Assembly: GCA_040752275.1 (NCBI GenBank)
Contig: JBFMFH010000110.1
Span: 1 to 14,778 of the forward strand
From: JBFMFH01 sp040752275
Lineage (GTDB): Bacteria; Acidobacteriota; Vicinamibacteria; Vicinamibacterales; JAKQTR01
DNA length: 14,778 nucleotides
Direction of reading: 5' to 3'
Shown here: positions 1 through 6,321 of the stretch, one piece after another
Position numbering within the stretch: the stretch's first letter is position 1
Layout: the number at the start of each line of letters is the position of its first letter
Position numbers and translations under genes: made by a program
The notes under the pieces: generated by a model
Database searches by the model: none
What the model was told of the DNA's origin: nothing
What the model saw: the letters and a program-made list of their open reading frames with translations, nothing else

Positions 1-2068
1 CAGGGTCGTAGGCGCTGCCACGCAGGTGCACCCCCGCGAGATCCACACCGGCTTTGAAGACATCCGAGTTGCGCGCGAGCGCCTGCGCGGTGAGCAGGCC
101 GCCGTACGACAGGCCCCAGATGCCCACGCGGTCCGGGTCCACGTCGGCCCGCGCCTGCAGGTACTTCGCCCCGGCGAGCACGTCCTGGTACTCGGAGTTG
201 CCGGCGGCGCCGGCGTTCGCCGCCGCGCGGAACGACCGGCCGTACCCGATGCCAAGGCGGAAGTTCACCGACATCACGATGTAGCCCTCATGGGCGAGCC
301 ACTGATTGATGGCGTACGCCCAGTGGTAGAACTGCATGTAGTGATAGCCGAGCAACATCTGCCGCGAGGGCCCGCCGTGCACGAAGATGATGGCCGCCCG
401 CCGCTCGCCAGGCTTCAGATCCTCCGGCAAGAACAGCTGGTTGTGGATCTCCAGCCCGTCCGGGGCCTTCGTCAGGATCAGCTGGGGCTCCACGTGGAGG
501 TCGGCAGGGAAGTTCTTCAGCGATCTCGGGAACACGATCCTCTGGGCAGCGGCCTGTGACGCCGAGGCGCTGAGCGGCCAGACGCCGACCGACTGCGGCA
601 TCTTCCAGTCGGCACTCAGCGTGGCCAGCCACCTGCCCGAGGCAAGGGGCGCTGGGTGCGTTTCGATGCCCGATCCGATCGTGACCCGCACGGGCGTTCC
701 ACCGGCGACGGGCACGGCCCAGATGTGCCGGCGCTCGATGTCCTGCGCGTTCGTGCAGTAGTAGAGCGTCTTGCCGTCCCGCGAGAGCGCTACTGACGTC
801 TGATCCTCGATGAGCCCGTCGGTGGTCGTGAGCAGCATCGGCTGGCTATTCGGCGACGAGAGGTCGAGCGAGTAGTACCGGTCCCACTCGTCCACTGGGC
901 CGGCCGGTGTCTCCGGGGGCGGTGCTCCGCGTCCGCCGCCTCGGCCGCCGCCGATGGCGACCCTGAACACGAGATGGTCGCCGGCGAGCAGCATGTTCGA
1001 GAAGCTCCCGAACCGCTGATCACCCGGTTGGTTGTGCCAGACCTCCGCGGCCTCGGTCGTGGCGACGTCGGCCCGCCAGAGCGAATAGGTGTAGCCGCCC
1101 TTGAAGGTCGCACGAAACAGGCCGGGGATCTTCAACGCCGCTGGCGTGGGCGTTTGGGGAGCCTGGACTCCGCCCGGCACACCCGCGCCACGTCCTCGCC
1201 CCGCCGCGGCCACCGAGCCGGCCTGGGCCGCGGCATTCCTTGCTGCCTGTTCAGCCTGGACAAAGGAGTAGCCCGGCCTTCTGACGAACACGATGCTCCT
1301 GCCATCGGCGGCCCACATCGGGTTCGAGTCGAAATCGACGCTCGGCGCCATGTAGCTCACAATCCGCGTGGCCATGTCGTAGACGACGATGAAGCTGTGG
1401 TCGGTGCGCGTGCTGACAAACGCGATCTTCCTGCCGTCGGGCGACCAGGTTGGCGCGCTCTGGACGCCCCAGGCGGTGATGAACGGCTTCTCACCGCGGT
1501 CCATCTCGCTCGAGGGACGAACCGGCGTGACTCTCGCGCGGTGGATCTGGCCGTCCTTGACGAAGAGGACCGACCGGCCGTCGGGGGCCAGCGCATAGCC
1601 CCCGCTCGGCAGCTCGCACACGCGGAATGCCGCGCCGCCAGCCGTGCGTGCCGCCCAGATGGCGCGCTCGGGCCCGTCAGGGTCGGCCGACGCGTTGGCC
1701 ACCCAGCCCTGGCGGTTCGGTGCCGTGCCGCGCACGAACGTCACGACCGCCCCATCGTCCGAAATCTGGATCGCCGACATGTCGATGCCGTCGTCCTTCA
1801 AGAAGCTCGTGAGGCGCACCGGCGTGAACGCGGGCGCCGCGGCCGTGTAGGCGTTGCGCTTGCCTTCTTCGAAGGTGACCCACGCAACCCGGTCGGCCTT
1901 CCTCGCCGCAACCAGTTCGAGCGGGGACGCGGGACTCAGAAACCGCTGGTAGGCGGGGACCGCCTGGGCTGCCACGGGCGCAGGCGACTGGGCCACCATC
2001 GCAGGACCGGCCAGCACGGCCGCGAGTCCACAGACGGCGGCAGCGAACATGAAGCGGGAGACGCGCAT
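1..2068 (-). CDS. S9 (prolyl oligopeptidase) family serine peptidase, C-terminus cut by window edge
   Basis: The 689 visible residues begin with an export signal (MRVSRFMFAAAVCGLAAVLA, then AMVAQ), so the enzyme probably acts in the periplasm. A beta-propeller follows with PD40-type strands such as WSPDGRK (about residue 207) and WAADGRS (about 251). A C-terminal alpha/beta-hydrolase domain carries the S9 oxyanion motif HGGP (His564) and the nucleophile elbow GLSYGG (Ser654). The catalytic Asp and His would lie beyond the left edge, so activity cannot be confirmed. Members of this family cleave short peptides or remove N-terminal acylated or dipeptidyl units. Two Gly/Arg/Pro-rich stretches (about residues 288 and 375) interrupt the propeller. 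The ATG at 2068 is chosen because AAGGAGG lies a few bases upstream and a signal peptide follows directly. The reading frame is uninterrupted. Family assignment is firm; substrate is unknown. Confidence 0.93.
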   Translation of the reverse strand, partial: MRVSRFMFAAAVCGLAAVLAGPAMVAQSPAPVAAQAVPAYQRFLSPASPLELVAARKADRVAWVTFEEGKRNAYTAAAPAFTPVRLTSFLKDDGIDMSAIQISDDGAVVTFVRGTAPNRQGWVANASADPDGPERAIWAARTAGGAAFRVCELPSGGYALAPDGRSVLFVKDGQIHRARVTPVRPSSEMDRGEKPFITAWGVQSAPTWSPDGRKIAFVSTRTDHSFIVVYDMATRIVSYMAPSVDFDSNPMWAADGRSIVFVRRPGYSFVQAEQAARNAAAQAGSVAAAGRGRGAGVPGGVQAPQTPTPAALKIPGLFRATFKGGYTYSLWRADVATTEAAEVWHNQPGDQRFGSFSNMLLAGDHLVFRVAIGGGRGGGRGAPPPETPAGPVDEWDRYYSLDLSSPNSQPMLLTTTDGLIEDQTSVALSRDGKTLYYCTNAQDIERRHIWAVPVAGGTPVRVTIGSGIETHPAPLASGRWLATLSADWKMPQSVGVWPLSASASQAAAQRIVFPRSLKNFPADLHVEPQLILTKAPDGLEIHNQLFLPEDLKPGERRAAIIFVHGGPSRQMLLGYHYMQFYHWAYAINQWLAHEGYIVMSVNFRLGIGYGRSFRAAANAGAAGNSEYQDVLAGAKYLQARADVDPDRVGIWGLSYGGLLTAQALARNSDVFKAGVDLAGVHLRGSAYDP

Positions 2069-2101
2069 ACGCCCTCCTTGGAACGGTAGTGTCGCGGCGA
2101 C

Positions 2102-2107
2102 AGTATA
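2102..2107 (-). promoter_or_regulatory. Candidate -10 element (TATACT) for the S9 peptidase gene
   Basis: On the minus strand TATACT lies about 34 bases upstream of the peptidase start, implying a leader of roughly 27 nt that contains the AAGGAGG ribosome site. No convincing -35 hexamer is visible 16-18 bases further upstream (ATAGCG, TAGCGG and GATAGC are the options). It rests on one AT-rich hexamer standing out in a GC-rich gap. Confidence 0.45.
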
Positions 2108-2126
2108 CGCGAGTCCGGGGTCCCCG

Positions 2127-2390
2127 CTATCCCACGTGGCGCGCGTGCCGGTCGACGTTCCTCGTCAGGTACCTCACGACGGCCAGCGCGAACGCGTACA
2201 CCACTGCCTGGTCCGCAGCCGCGACGATGGCTCGCCGCGAACTCCCGAGAGCCCTGACGCCGTAGGGCGCGATGAGGACGGTCACCGAGGCTGCACCGAT
2301 TCGGCGGGCCGCACCGAGGGACAGGACTTCGGAGAGGGCCGGCGGGGCGAGGGAGAACAGGCACAGTCGGTCTCGGTCGCTCCGAAGCAC
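2127..2390 (-). CDS. Possible small hypothetical protein (87 aa), unrecognised
   Basis: The 316-base gap between the homocysteine methyltransferase stop and the S9 peptidase leader holds a frame opening with GTG at 2390 and closing with TAG at 2127. Third codon positions are strongly G/C, like the neighbouring genes. The middle and end look protein-like, including a hydrophobic stretch (AADQAVVYAFALAVVRYL) followed by a basic tail (RNVDRHARHVG) that could be one membrane segment with a cytoplasmic end. There is no clear ribosome site before the GTG, although TATACA at 2398-2403 would place a transcript start close to it, as in a leaderless gene. I recognise no family. It could equally be the decayed 3' end of a longer gene, or chance openness in GC-rich DNA. 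Confidence 0.3.
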   Translation of the reverse strand: MLRSDRDRLCLFSLAPPALSEVLSLGAARRIGAASVTVLIAPYGVRALGSSRRAIVAAADQAVVYAFALAVVRYLTRNVDRHARHVG

Positions 2391-2442
2391 GCCGGAGTGT
2401 ATACTGGACGAGGGGCTGCGGCGCTGGCTGTCGCTCGCCCGA

Positions 2443-3321
2443 CTATCCGACCACCCGGCGCAGCGCCCGCACGTGCTCGGGCGTCGTCCCACAGCACCCG
2501 CCGATGATCGCCACGCCCGCCGCCAGGAGCTCCCGGGCCTGCTGCGCCATGAACTCCGGCGTTTCCGGATAGACGAGGACGCCGCCGCGGTGCCCGGGCA
2601 GGCCGGCGTTGGGCTGGATGGCAATCGGGCGTGGCGATCGTGCCCGGAATTCACGCGCGATCTCCACCATCGTCTCGCTGCCGTGGCCGCAGTTCGATCC
2701 CAGGACGTCGGCGCCGGCGTCGATGAGGCCCTGCACGGCCTGCTCGACGCTCACGCCCATCACGGTGAAGTAGCCCCGCCTCGTCTTGTCGAAGGTCATG
2801 GTGGCCATCACGGGCAGATTGTCAGCAACGGCACGTACCGCGCGCACGGCGAGCACCGCCTCTGTCAGATCGGTCATCGTCTCGATGCAGATGAGATCGG
2901 CCCCGGCCTCGGCGAGCGAACGGATCTGCCGCTCGAAGCCGGCTGCGATGTCCACAGGATCAGCGTCCCCGTACGGCTTCAGCAGATGCCCGGTGGGTCC
3001 GACGGAAGCCGAAACGTAGGCACGGCTTTGTGCGGCGCGCCGCACGGCCTCGACCGCTGCCCGGTTGATGGCTTCGGTCCTGCCGTCGAGTCCGAACTGG
3101 CGCAGTCGCGCGGGCGAAGCGCCAAACGTGTTCGTCGTGATCAGATCGGCGCCGGCCTCGAGGTACTGCGTGGCGATCTCCTCGAGCACCTCCGGCCGCG
3201 TGAGATTGAGGCCTTCGGGCGACTCCCCAGGGCGAAGACCCCGCGCCATCAGCATGGTGCCCCACGCGCCGTCGCCGACGAGGACCTCGCCAGCCCGCAG
3301 ACGTTCCAGCAGTAGCTTCAT
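2443..3321 (-). CDS. Homocysteine S-methyltransferase (MetH homocysteine-binding module, stand-alone)
   Basis: The 292-residue protein matches the Zn-dependent homocysteine-binding barrel of MetH and betaine-homocysteine methyltransferases. It transfers a methyl group to the thiolate of homocysteine, giving methionine. The N-terminus has the family start DGAWGTML (17-24), then TTNTFGAS (62-69). The three zinc cysteines are Cys211 in SNCGHG and Cys276-Cys277 in GGCCGTTP near the C-terminus. The length is that of this single domain: no pterin-binding, cobalamin or activation domain is attached. It is the last gene of a four-gene operon that supplies a separate corrinoid protein and a separate activation protein, so methylcobamide bound to the upstream protein is the likely donor. 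ATG 3321 is chosen because it begins the conserved domain 13 nt after the upstream stop, with AGGTG as ribosome site. The frame opens further upstream, but that part overlaps the neighbour. Confidence 0.93.
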   Translation of the reverse strand: MKLLLERLRAGEVLVGDGAWGTMLMARGLRPGESPEGLNLTRPEVLEEIATQYLEAGADLITTNTFGASPARLRQFGLDGRTEAINRAAVEAVRRAAQSRAYVSASVGPTGHLLKPYGDADPVDIAAGFERQIRSLAEAGADLICIETMTDLTEAVLAVRAVRAVADNLPVMATMTFDKTRRGYFTVMGVSVEQAVQGLIDAGADVLGSNCGHGSETMVEIAREFRARSPRPIAIQPNAGLPGHRGGVLVYPETPEFMAQQARELLAAGVAIIGGCCGTTPEHVRALRRVVG

Positions 3322-3322
3322 G

Positions 3323-3336
3323 AGGTGCGCACACCT
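3323..3336 (-). promoter_or_regulatory. Hairpin over the ribosome binding site of the homocysteine methyltransferase gene
   Basis: In the mRNA, AGGUG pairs perfectly with CACCU across a UGCG loop (5-bp stem). The AGGUG arm is the best Shine-Dalgarno match for the ATG at 3321, and it overlaps the TAG stop of the preceding gene (TAGGTG). A ribosome finishing the upstream gene would open the stem, so translation of the last gene may depend on the one before it. The pairing is seen in the sequence; the coupling is inferred. Confidence 0.4.
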
Positions 3337-3976
3337 ACGCCTGCGCCCCGGCAAGGGTGCGAATGCGCTCGACTGCGCTGGCGGCGTCGTACCCGTACGC
3401 GTCGGCGCCAATCTGACGAGCCCACGCATCCGAGACGGGAGCGCCGCCGACAATGACCCTGACCTTGCCGTGAAGCCCCTGCGACCGGACCAGATCCACG
3501 ACGTCCTTCATCACGGGCATGGTGGTCGTCAGCAAGGCCGACAGACCGATGACCGACGCACCCCGGTCGCGAGCCTCGTCGACGAACCGGTGCGGCGCGA
3601 CATCGTTGCCCAGGTCGATGACCTCGAAGCCCGCGCCCGCGAGCATGATGCCGACGAGGTTCTTCCCGATGTCGTGCAGGTCGCCTTGAACGGAACCGAT
3701 GACCACCTTGCCCGCCGTCGGGATCCCATCGCGGGCGAGCAGGGGCTTCAACAGACCAAGCCCCGCGTACATCGCGCGAGCCGCCAGCAACACGTCCGGC
3801 AGGAAAATCTCGCGCACGCGAAACTGCTCCCCCACCACCCGCATGCCGGCGATGAGGCCCTCATTGAGGATCGTGACCGCCTCGCGATTCTCGTCGAGAG
3901 CCTGCCGCACGAGTTCGGCGACCCGGTCGTCCTCACCCTTCTGCAGGCCGGCGGCGATATCCGACAGGATGCTCAT
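3335..3976 (-). CDS. Corrinoid (cobalamin-binding) methyl carrier protein, MtbC/MttC/MetH-B12 type
   Basis: The 213-residue protein has the two-part layout of methyltransferase corrinoid proteins. A helical cap domain (about 1-88) carries MRVVGEQFRVREIFLPDVLLAARAM-type sequence. A Rossmann-like B12-binding domain (about 89-210) contains the cobalt-ligand motif DLHDIG (Asp99, His101, Gly104), SALLTTTM (146-153) and VGGAPV (177-181). It would hold the corrinoid and shuttle methyl groups between the MttB-like enzyme and an acceptor enzyme. The length is normal for the family. ATG 3976 is preceded by GGAGGGAG and overlaps the upstream stop as ATGA, which indicates translational coupling and near-equal expression. 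The next gene downstream is a homocysteine methyltransferase, not the folate or coenzyme M methyltransferases that usually accompany such proteins. Confidence 0.94.
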   Translation of the reverse strand: MSILSDIAAGLQKGEDDRVAELVRQALDENREAVTILNEGLIAGMRVVGEQFRVREIFLPDVLLAARAMYAGLGLLKPLLARDGIPTAGKVVIGSVQGDLHDIGKNLVGIMLAGAGFEVIDLGNDVAPHRFVDEARDRGASVIGLSALLTTTMPVMKDVVDLVRSQGLHGKVRVIVGGAPVSDAWARQIGADAYGYDAASAVERIRTLAGAQA

Positions 3977-4719
3977 GCTCCCTCCACTCCACGTGACATC
4001 GCGCCGGCGGTACTGGCAATCGGCAGCGAGGGCATTCGCCCAAGACACGGCTTGTCCCGGCAGTCCGCGCAAAACGCCCAGGACGGCTTGAACCGGTGGA
4101 TCTCGCCAGGCCCCGCGACCAGCACGCCGGAGACGGACTTGAGCGGATCCATCAGGAAACTCGCGTTCAACGTGACCCCGATCGCCTCGGGCCCGAGCGT
4201 CTCGAAGAGCGCCCGCTGCCCGCTCACGTGCCAGCCGCAGTAGCCCGGGCTGTACCCGAGCGTCCGCACGTCGTTGGGAGCCGCGTCACGCGCGGCGGCC
4301 GGGTAGCGGTGCCCGAGCAGCAGGGCCAGCCGGTCGGTCGCAGCCGATGCGACCGAGTCGAGCATGGCCGCATGTGCCGGCTCGTTGCGGGCGAACAGGT
4401 CACGGATGCGCTCGGTCACGCACCCTCCCACCGTCGCCACGAACAGCATCAGCGTCTTGGCACGATCGACGACGCCCTCTATCGGCGTGACGGGCGCGTT
4501 GCGCCCCTCTCCCCGGTACACGGCGGCGAAGGCCTCGCACGAGATGTCCTGGACCAGCGCGCGCGGCTCGGCCGCCTCGGTGTACACCGCCATGGCCTCG
4601 TCGAGGATCTGAACGATGCGTCGCGGCAGCGCGACGCCGCCTGGGATACCCTGAAGACGGAGCACCTCCGCCCGATCCGGGACGGTCTCGACCGGCGGCC
4701 AGTCGACTCGTTCCTTCAT
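3973..4719 (-). CDS. Stand-alone MetH-type cobalamin reactivation protein (activation-domain family)
   Basis: The 248-residue protein resembles the C-terminal AdoMet-binding activation domain of methionine synthase, here a separate polypeptide as in Thermotoga maritima TM0269. In MetH that domain reductively remethylates cob(II)alamin using S-adenosylmethionine. Supporting motifs are GYSPGYCGW (156-163) followed by QRALFETLG, and the PLKSVSG segment (192-198), which matches the P..SVSG element of MetH activation domains. The N-terminal half is helical and has VATVGGCVTERI (94-105). A C-terminal cysteine cluster, FCADCRDKPC (Cys217, 220 and 225), could bind a metal or an Fe-S centre; that is conjecture. 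The start at 4719 overlaps the MttB-like stop as ATGA, and the stop at 3973 overlaps the corrinoid protein start as ATGA. It most likely reactivates the corrinoid protein encoded next to it. Confidence 0.85.
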   Translation of the reverse strand: MKERVDWPPVETVPDRAEVLRLQGIPGGVALPRRIVQILDEAMAVYTEAAEPRALVQDISCEAFAAVYRGEGRNAPVTPIEGVVDRAKTLMLFVATVGGCVTERIRDLFARNEPAHAAMLDSVASAATDRLALLLGHRYPAAARDAAPNDVRTLGYSPGYCGWHVSGQRALFETLGPEAIGVTLNASFLMDPLKSVSGVLVAGPGEIHRFKPSWAFCADCRDKPCLGRMPSLPIASTAGAMSRGVEGA

Positions 4720-6176
4720 TCCTCGCGCTCCGGCAGGCGGTCCATCCCGAACCGGCGGGCCTCGGACTCCATGCGCCGTACGAGTTCACCCCTCACGTCG
4801 CCGCCAAGGCGTGACGGCTCGTAGGCATCGACGAGCCGGGCTACTTCACGCCGGGCGCGCTCGCCGAGCGTCACGCTTCCCTCCTCGGTCCAGCGCGCCA
4901 GATTGGCGCGATCGATGACGCTGCCCGGGAAGGCGATCTCGTCGCGCAGGTGCCGGCGCGTGTGTCTCGCGATGAGAAGGTGCTTGTCTCGCAGGAGCTC
5001 TTCGAACAGCGGGAGGGCAGGGAAGTCGTCGCGGGGCTCGATGCCGCGAATCAGGCGCTGCGCCATCCCGCAGATCTCGTTGTCGACCACGAGCTTCTCG
5101 AGGCTCTGGCACGACTCGAAATCCAGCATGCCCGGACCCGAGACGCTGTCGATCCCGGACAACGCGGCAAGCATGACGCCGGTCCCGGTTTCGAGGCCGG
5201 CCTGCGCGTCGAGGGCCTTGGCATCGCTCAGCCCGATGTACGCCTGCGTGGGAAGCCCCAGCGCGTGTCCAATCTCGGTGAAGGCGCAGTCGATCATCAT
5301 CGTTTCGATCGCGCCCATCGGCGTCGTCTCGTAGCGGATGTCGAACACAGCCGGCGAACCACCCCAGAGTACGGGGGCGCCAGGCTTCGCCAACTGGCTG
5401 ATGACCAGACCGCTCAGCGTTTCGGCCGTCTGCTGGACGAGCGAGCCGACCAGCGTCACCGGCGACATGAACCCCGCGAGTGGCATCGAGATGAACTCGA
5501 CCGGAATACCCCAGCGCGCACAGTCCACGACGTTCTGGCTCGTGACGTCACTCCACTTCAGGGGCGCCGTCGGACAGCATGAGAAGATGGCGAGCGGCTT
5601 CTCGCGAAGCGCCGGTTCACTGCCGCGCACGGCGAGCTGCAGGTCCTTCATCACCTCGAACGCCTCGATGGTGAACGCGCCGGTGATGACGGGCTTCTCG
5701 CCGTAGAGGAGGCTCAGGAAAAGCCGGTACGAGTCGGAGATGGGACTCGGCACATCGGCAGGGATGAACGCCGTGCTCTGCGACGCGATGTGCCTCAGGC
5801 CGCTGACGACCTTGACGTAGCGGATGTAGTCGGCCGTGTGCGGCTTGCGAATGGCGCCGGTCTCGCCATCGAGGATGTTGATGGCCGCGGATCCGGGAGT
5901 GAAATACACGTTGCCGCCGCCGAGATGGTGCGTCTCGTGGCCGTAGACGTCGTGCAGCCTGAAGTCATGCGGTGCCGACGCGACGGCCCGATCCACGAGC
6001 GCACCGCCGAGACAGACGCGCGTAGTGACGGTGTCGACCCGCGCGCCCTCGGAGAGCAGCATGTCCTGGACCGCGGGATTGTGGATTTCGAGGCCAAGCG
6101 TGTCCAGCAAGCCGCGCGCCTCGTCGGCGATGTGCGTGCAAAGGTCGGGATCGAGCAGCCTGAGAGTCGGACGCAT
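4716..6176 (-). CDS. MttB-family (trimethylamine methyltransferase-like) corrinoid methyltransferase, non-pyrrolysine
   Basis: The 486-residue protein is a full-length member of the MttB superfamily, TIM-barrel enzymes that demethylate tertiary or quaternary amines and pass the methyl group to a corrinoid protein. Family features include GNVYFTPGSAA (88-98), FSCCPTAPLKWS (198-209), WGGSPAVFDIRYETTPMGAIE (271-291) and SDAKALDAQAG (317-327). True trimethylamine methyltransferase has an in-frame amber codon read as pyrrolysine in roughly this last region. Here the frame is uninterrupted and ordinary residues occupy it, so this belongs with the non-Pyl group that includes glycine betaine, proline betaine and carnitine demethylases. 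The substrate cannot be read from sequence. ATG 6176 has GGGAGGT at good spacing. It is the first gene of the operon and overlaps the next gene by 4 nt. Confidence 0.92.
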   Translation of the reverse strand: MRPTLRLLDPDLCTHIADEARGLLDTLGLEIHNPAVQDMLLSEGARVDTVTTRVCLGGALVDRAVASAPHDFRLHDVYGHETHHLGGGNVYFTPGSAAINILDGETGAIRKPHTADYIRYVKVVSGLRHIASQSTAFIPADVPSPISDSYRLFLSLLYGEKPVITGAFTIEAFEVMKDLQLAVRGSEPALREKPLAIFSCCPTAPLKWSDVTSQNVVDCARWGIPVEFISMPLAGFMSPVTLVGSLVQQTAETLSGLVISQLAKPGAPVLWGGSPAVFDIRYETTPMGAIETMMIDCAFTEIGHALGLPTQAYIGLSDAKALDAQAGLETGTGVMLAALSGIDSVSGPGMLDFESCQSLEKLVVDNEICGMAQRLIRGIEPRDDFPALPLFEELLRDKHLLIARHTRRHLRDEIAFPGSVIDRANLARWTEEGSVTLGERARREVARLVDAYEPSRLGGDVRGELVRRMESEARRFGMDRLPEREE

Positions 6177-6266
6177 GAGACGGACCTCCCGCTGGAATCA
6201 GCGAACCCCGCGTCCGTCGCCGGACCCGGCATGCGAACGTGAGCCGGACACGAGGCGCCGCGGTGC
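6177..6266 (-). promoter_or_regulatory. Structured 5' leader of the methyltransferase operon
   Basis: The predicted leader of about 90 nt holds a hairpin whose 5-bp stem, GTCCG (6225-6221) with CGGAC (6216-6212), closes a GCGA tetraloop of the stable GNRA class. The same GTCCG recurs at 6185-6181, overlapping the end of the ribosome site (GGGAGGT, 6190-6184) just ahead of the ATG, and once more near 6249-6245. Only one CGGAC copy exists in the leader, so it could pair either with the upstream arm or with the ribosome-site arm. This could be a translational switch; I do not recognise a known riboswitch class. Pairing possibilities are seen; regulation is inferred. Confidence 0.3.
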
Positions 6267-6272
6267 CCCCGA

Positions 6273-6302
6273 ACTCTAGGATCTCCGGCGCGCGCGCGTC
6301 AA
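6273..6302 (-). promoter_or_regulatory. Candidate sigma70-type promoter of the methyltransferase operon
   Basis: On the minus strand TTGACG (6302-6297) is followed after 18 bases by TAGAGT (6278-6273). The -35 matches five of six consensus positions and the -10 four of six. It lies in the 145-base gap between the M16 protease stop and the mttB-like start, directed at the operon, and predicts a start near 6266. Confidence 0.5.
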
Positions 6303-6321
6303 CCGGCCGAGGGCCACATCT

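Noticed and set aside
2272..3315. A 347-codon plus-strand frame across the homocysteine methyltransferase gene
   Set aside because: It is antisense to a gene with all zinc cysteines in place, and its composition is that of a shadow frame.
4716..6176. Possible amber (pyrrolysine) codon in the MttB-like gene
   Set aside because: The frame has no internal TAG over 486 codons, and no pyrrolysine genes are visible nearby.
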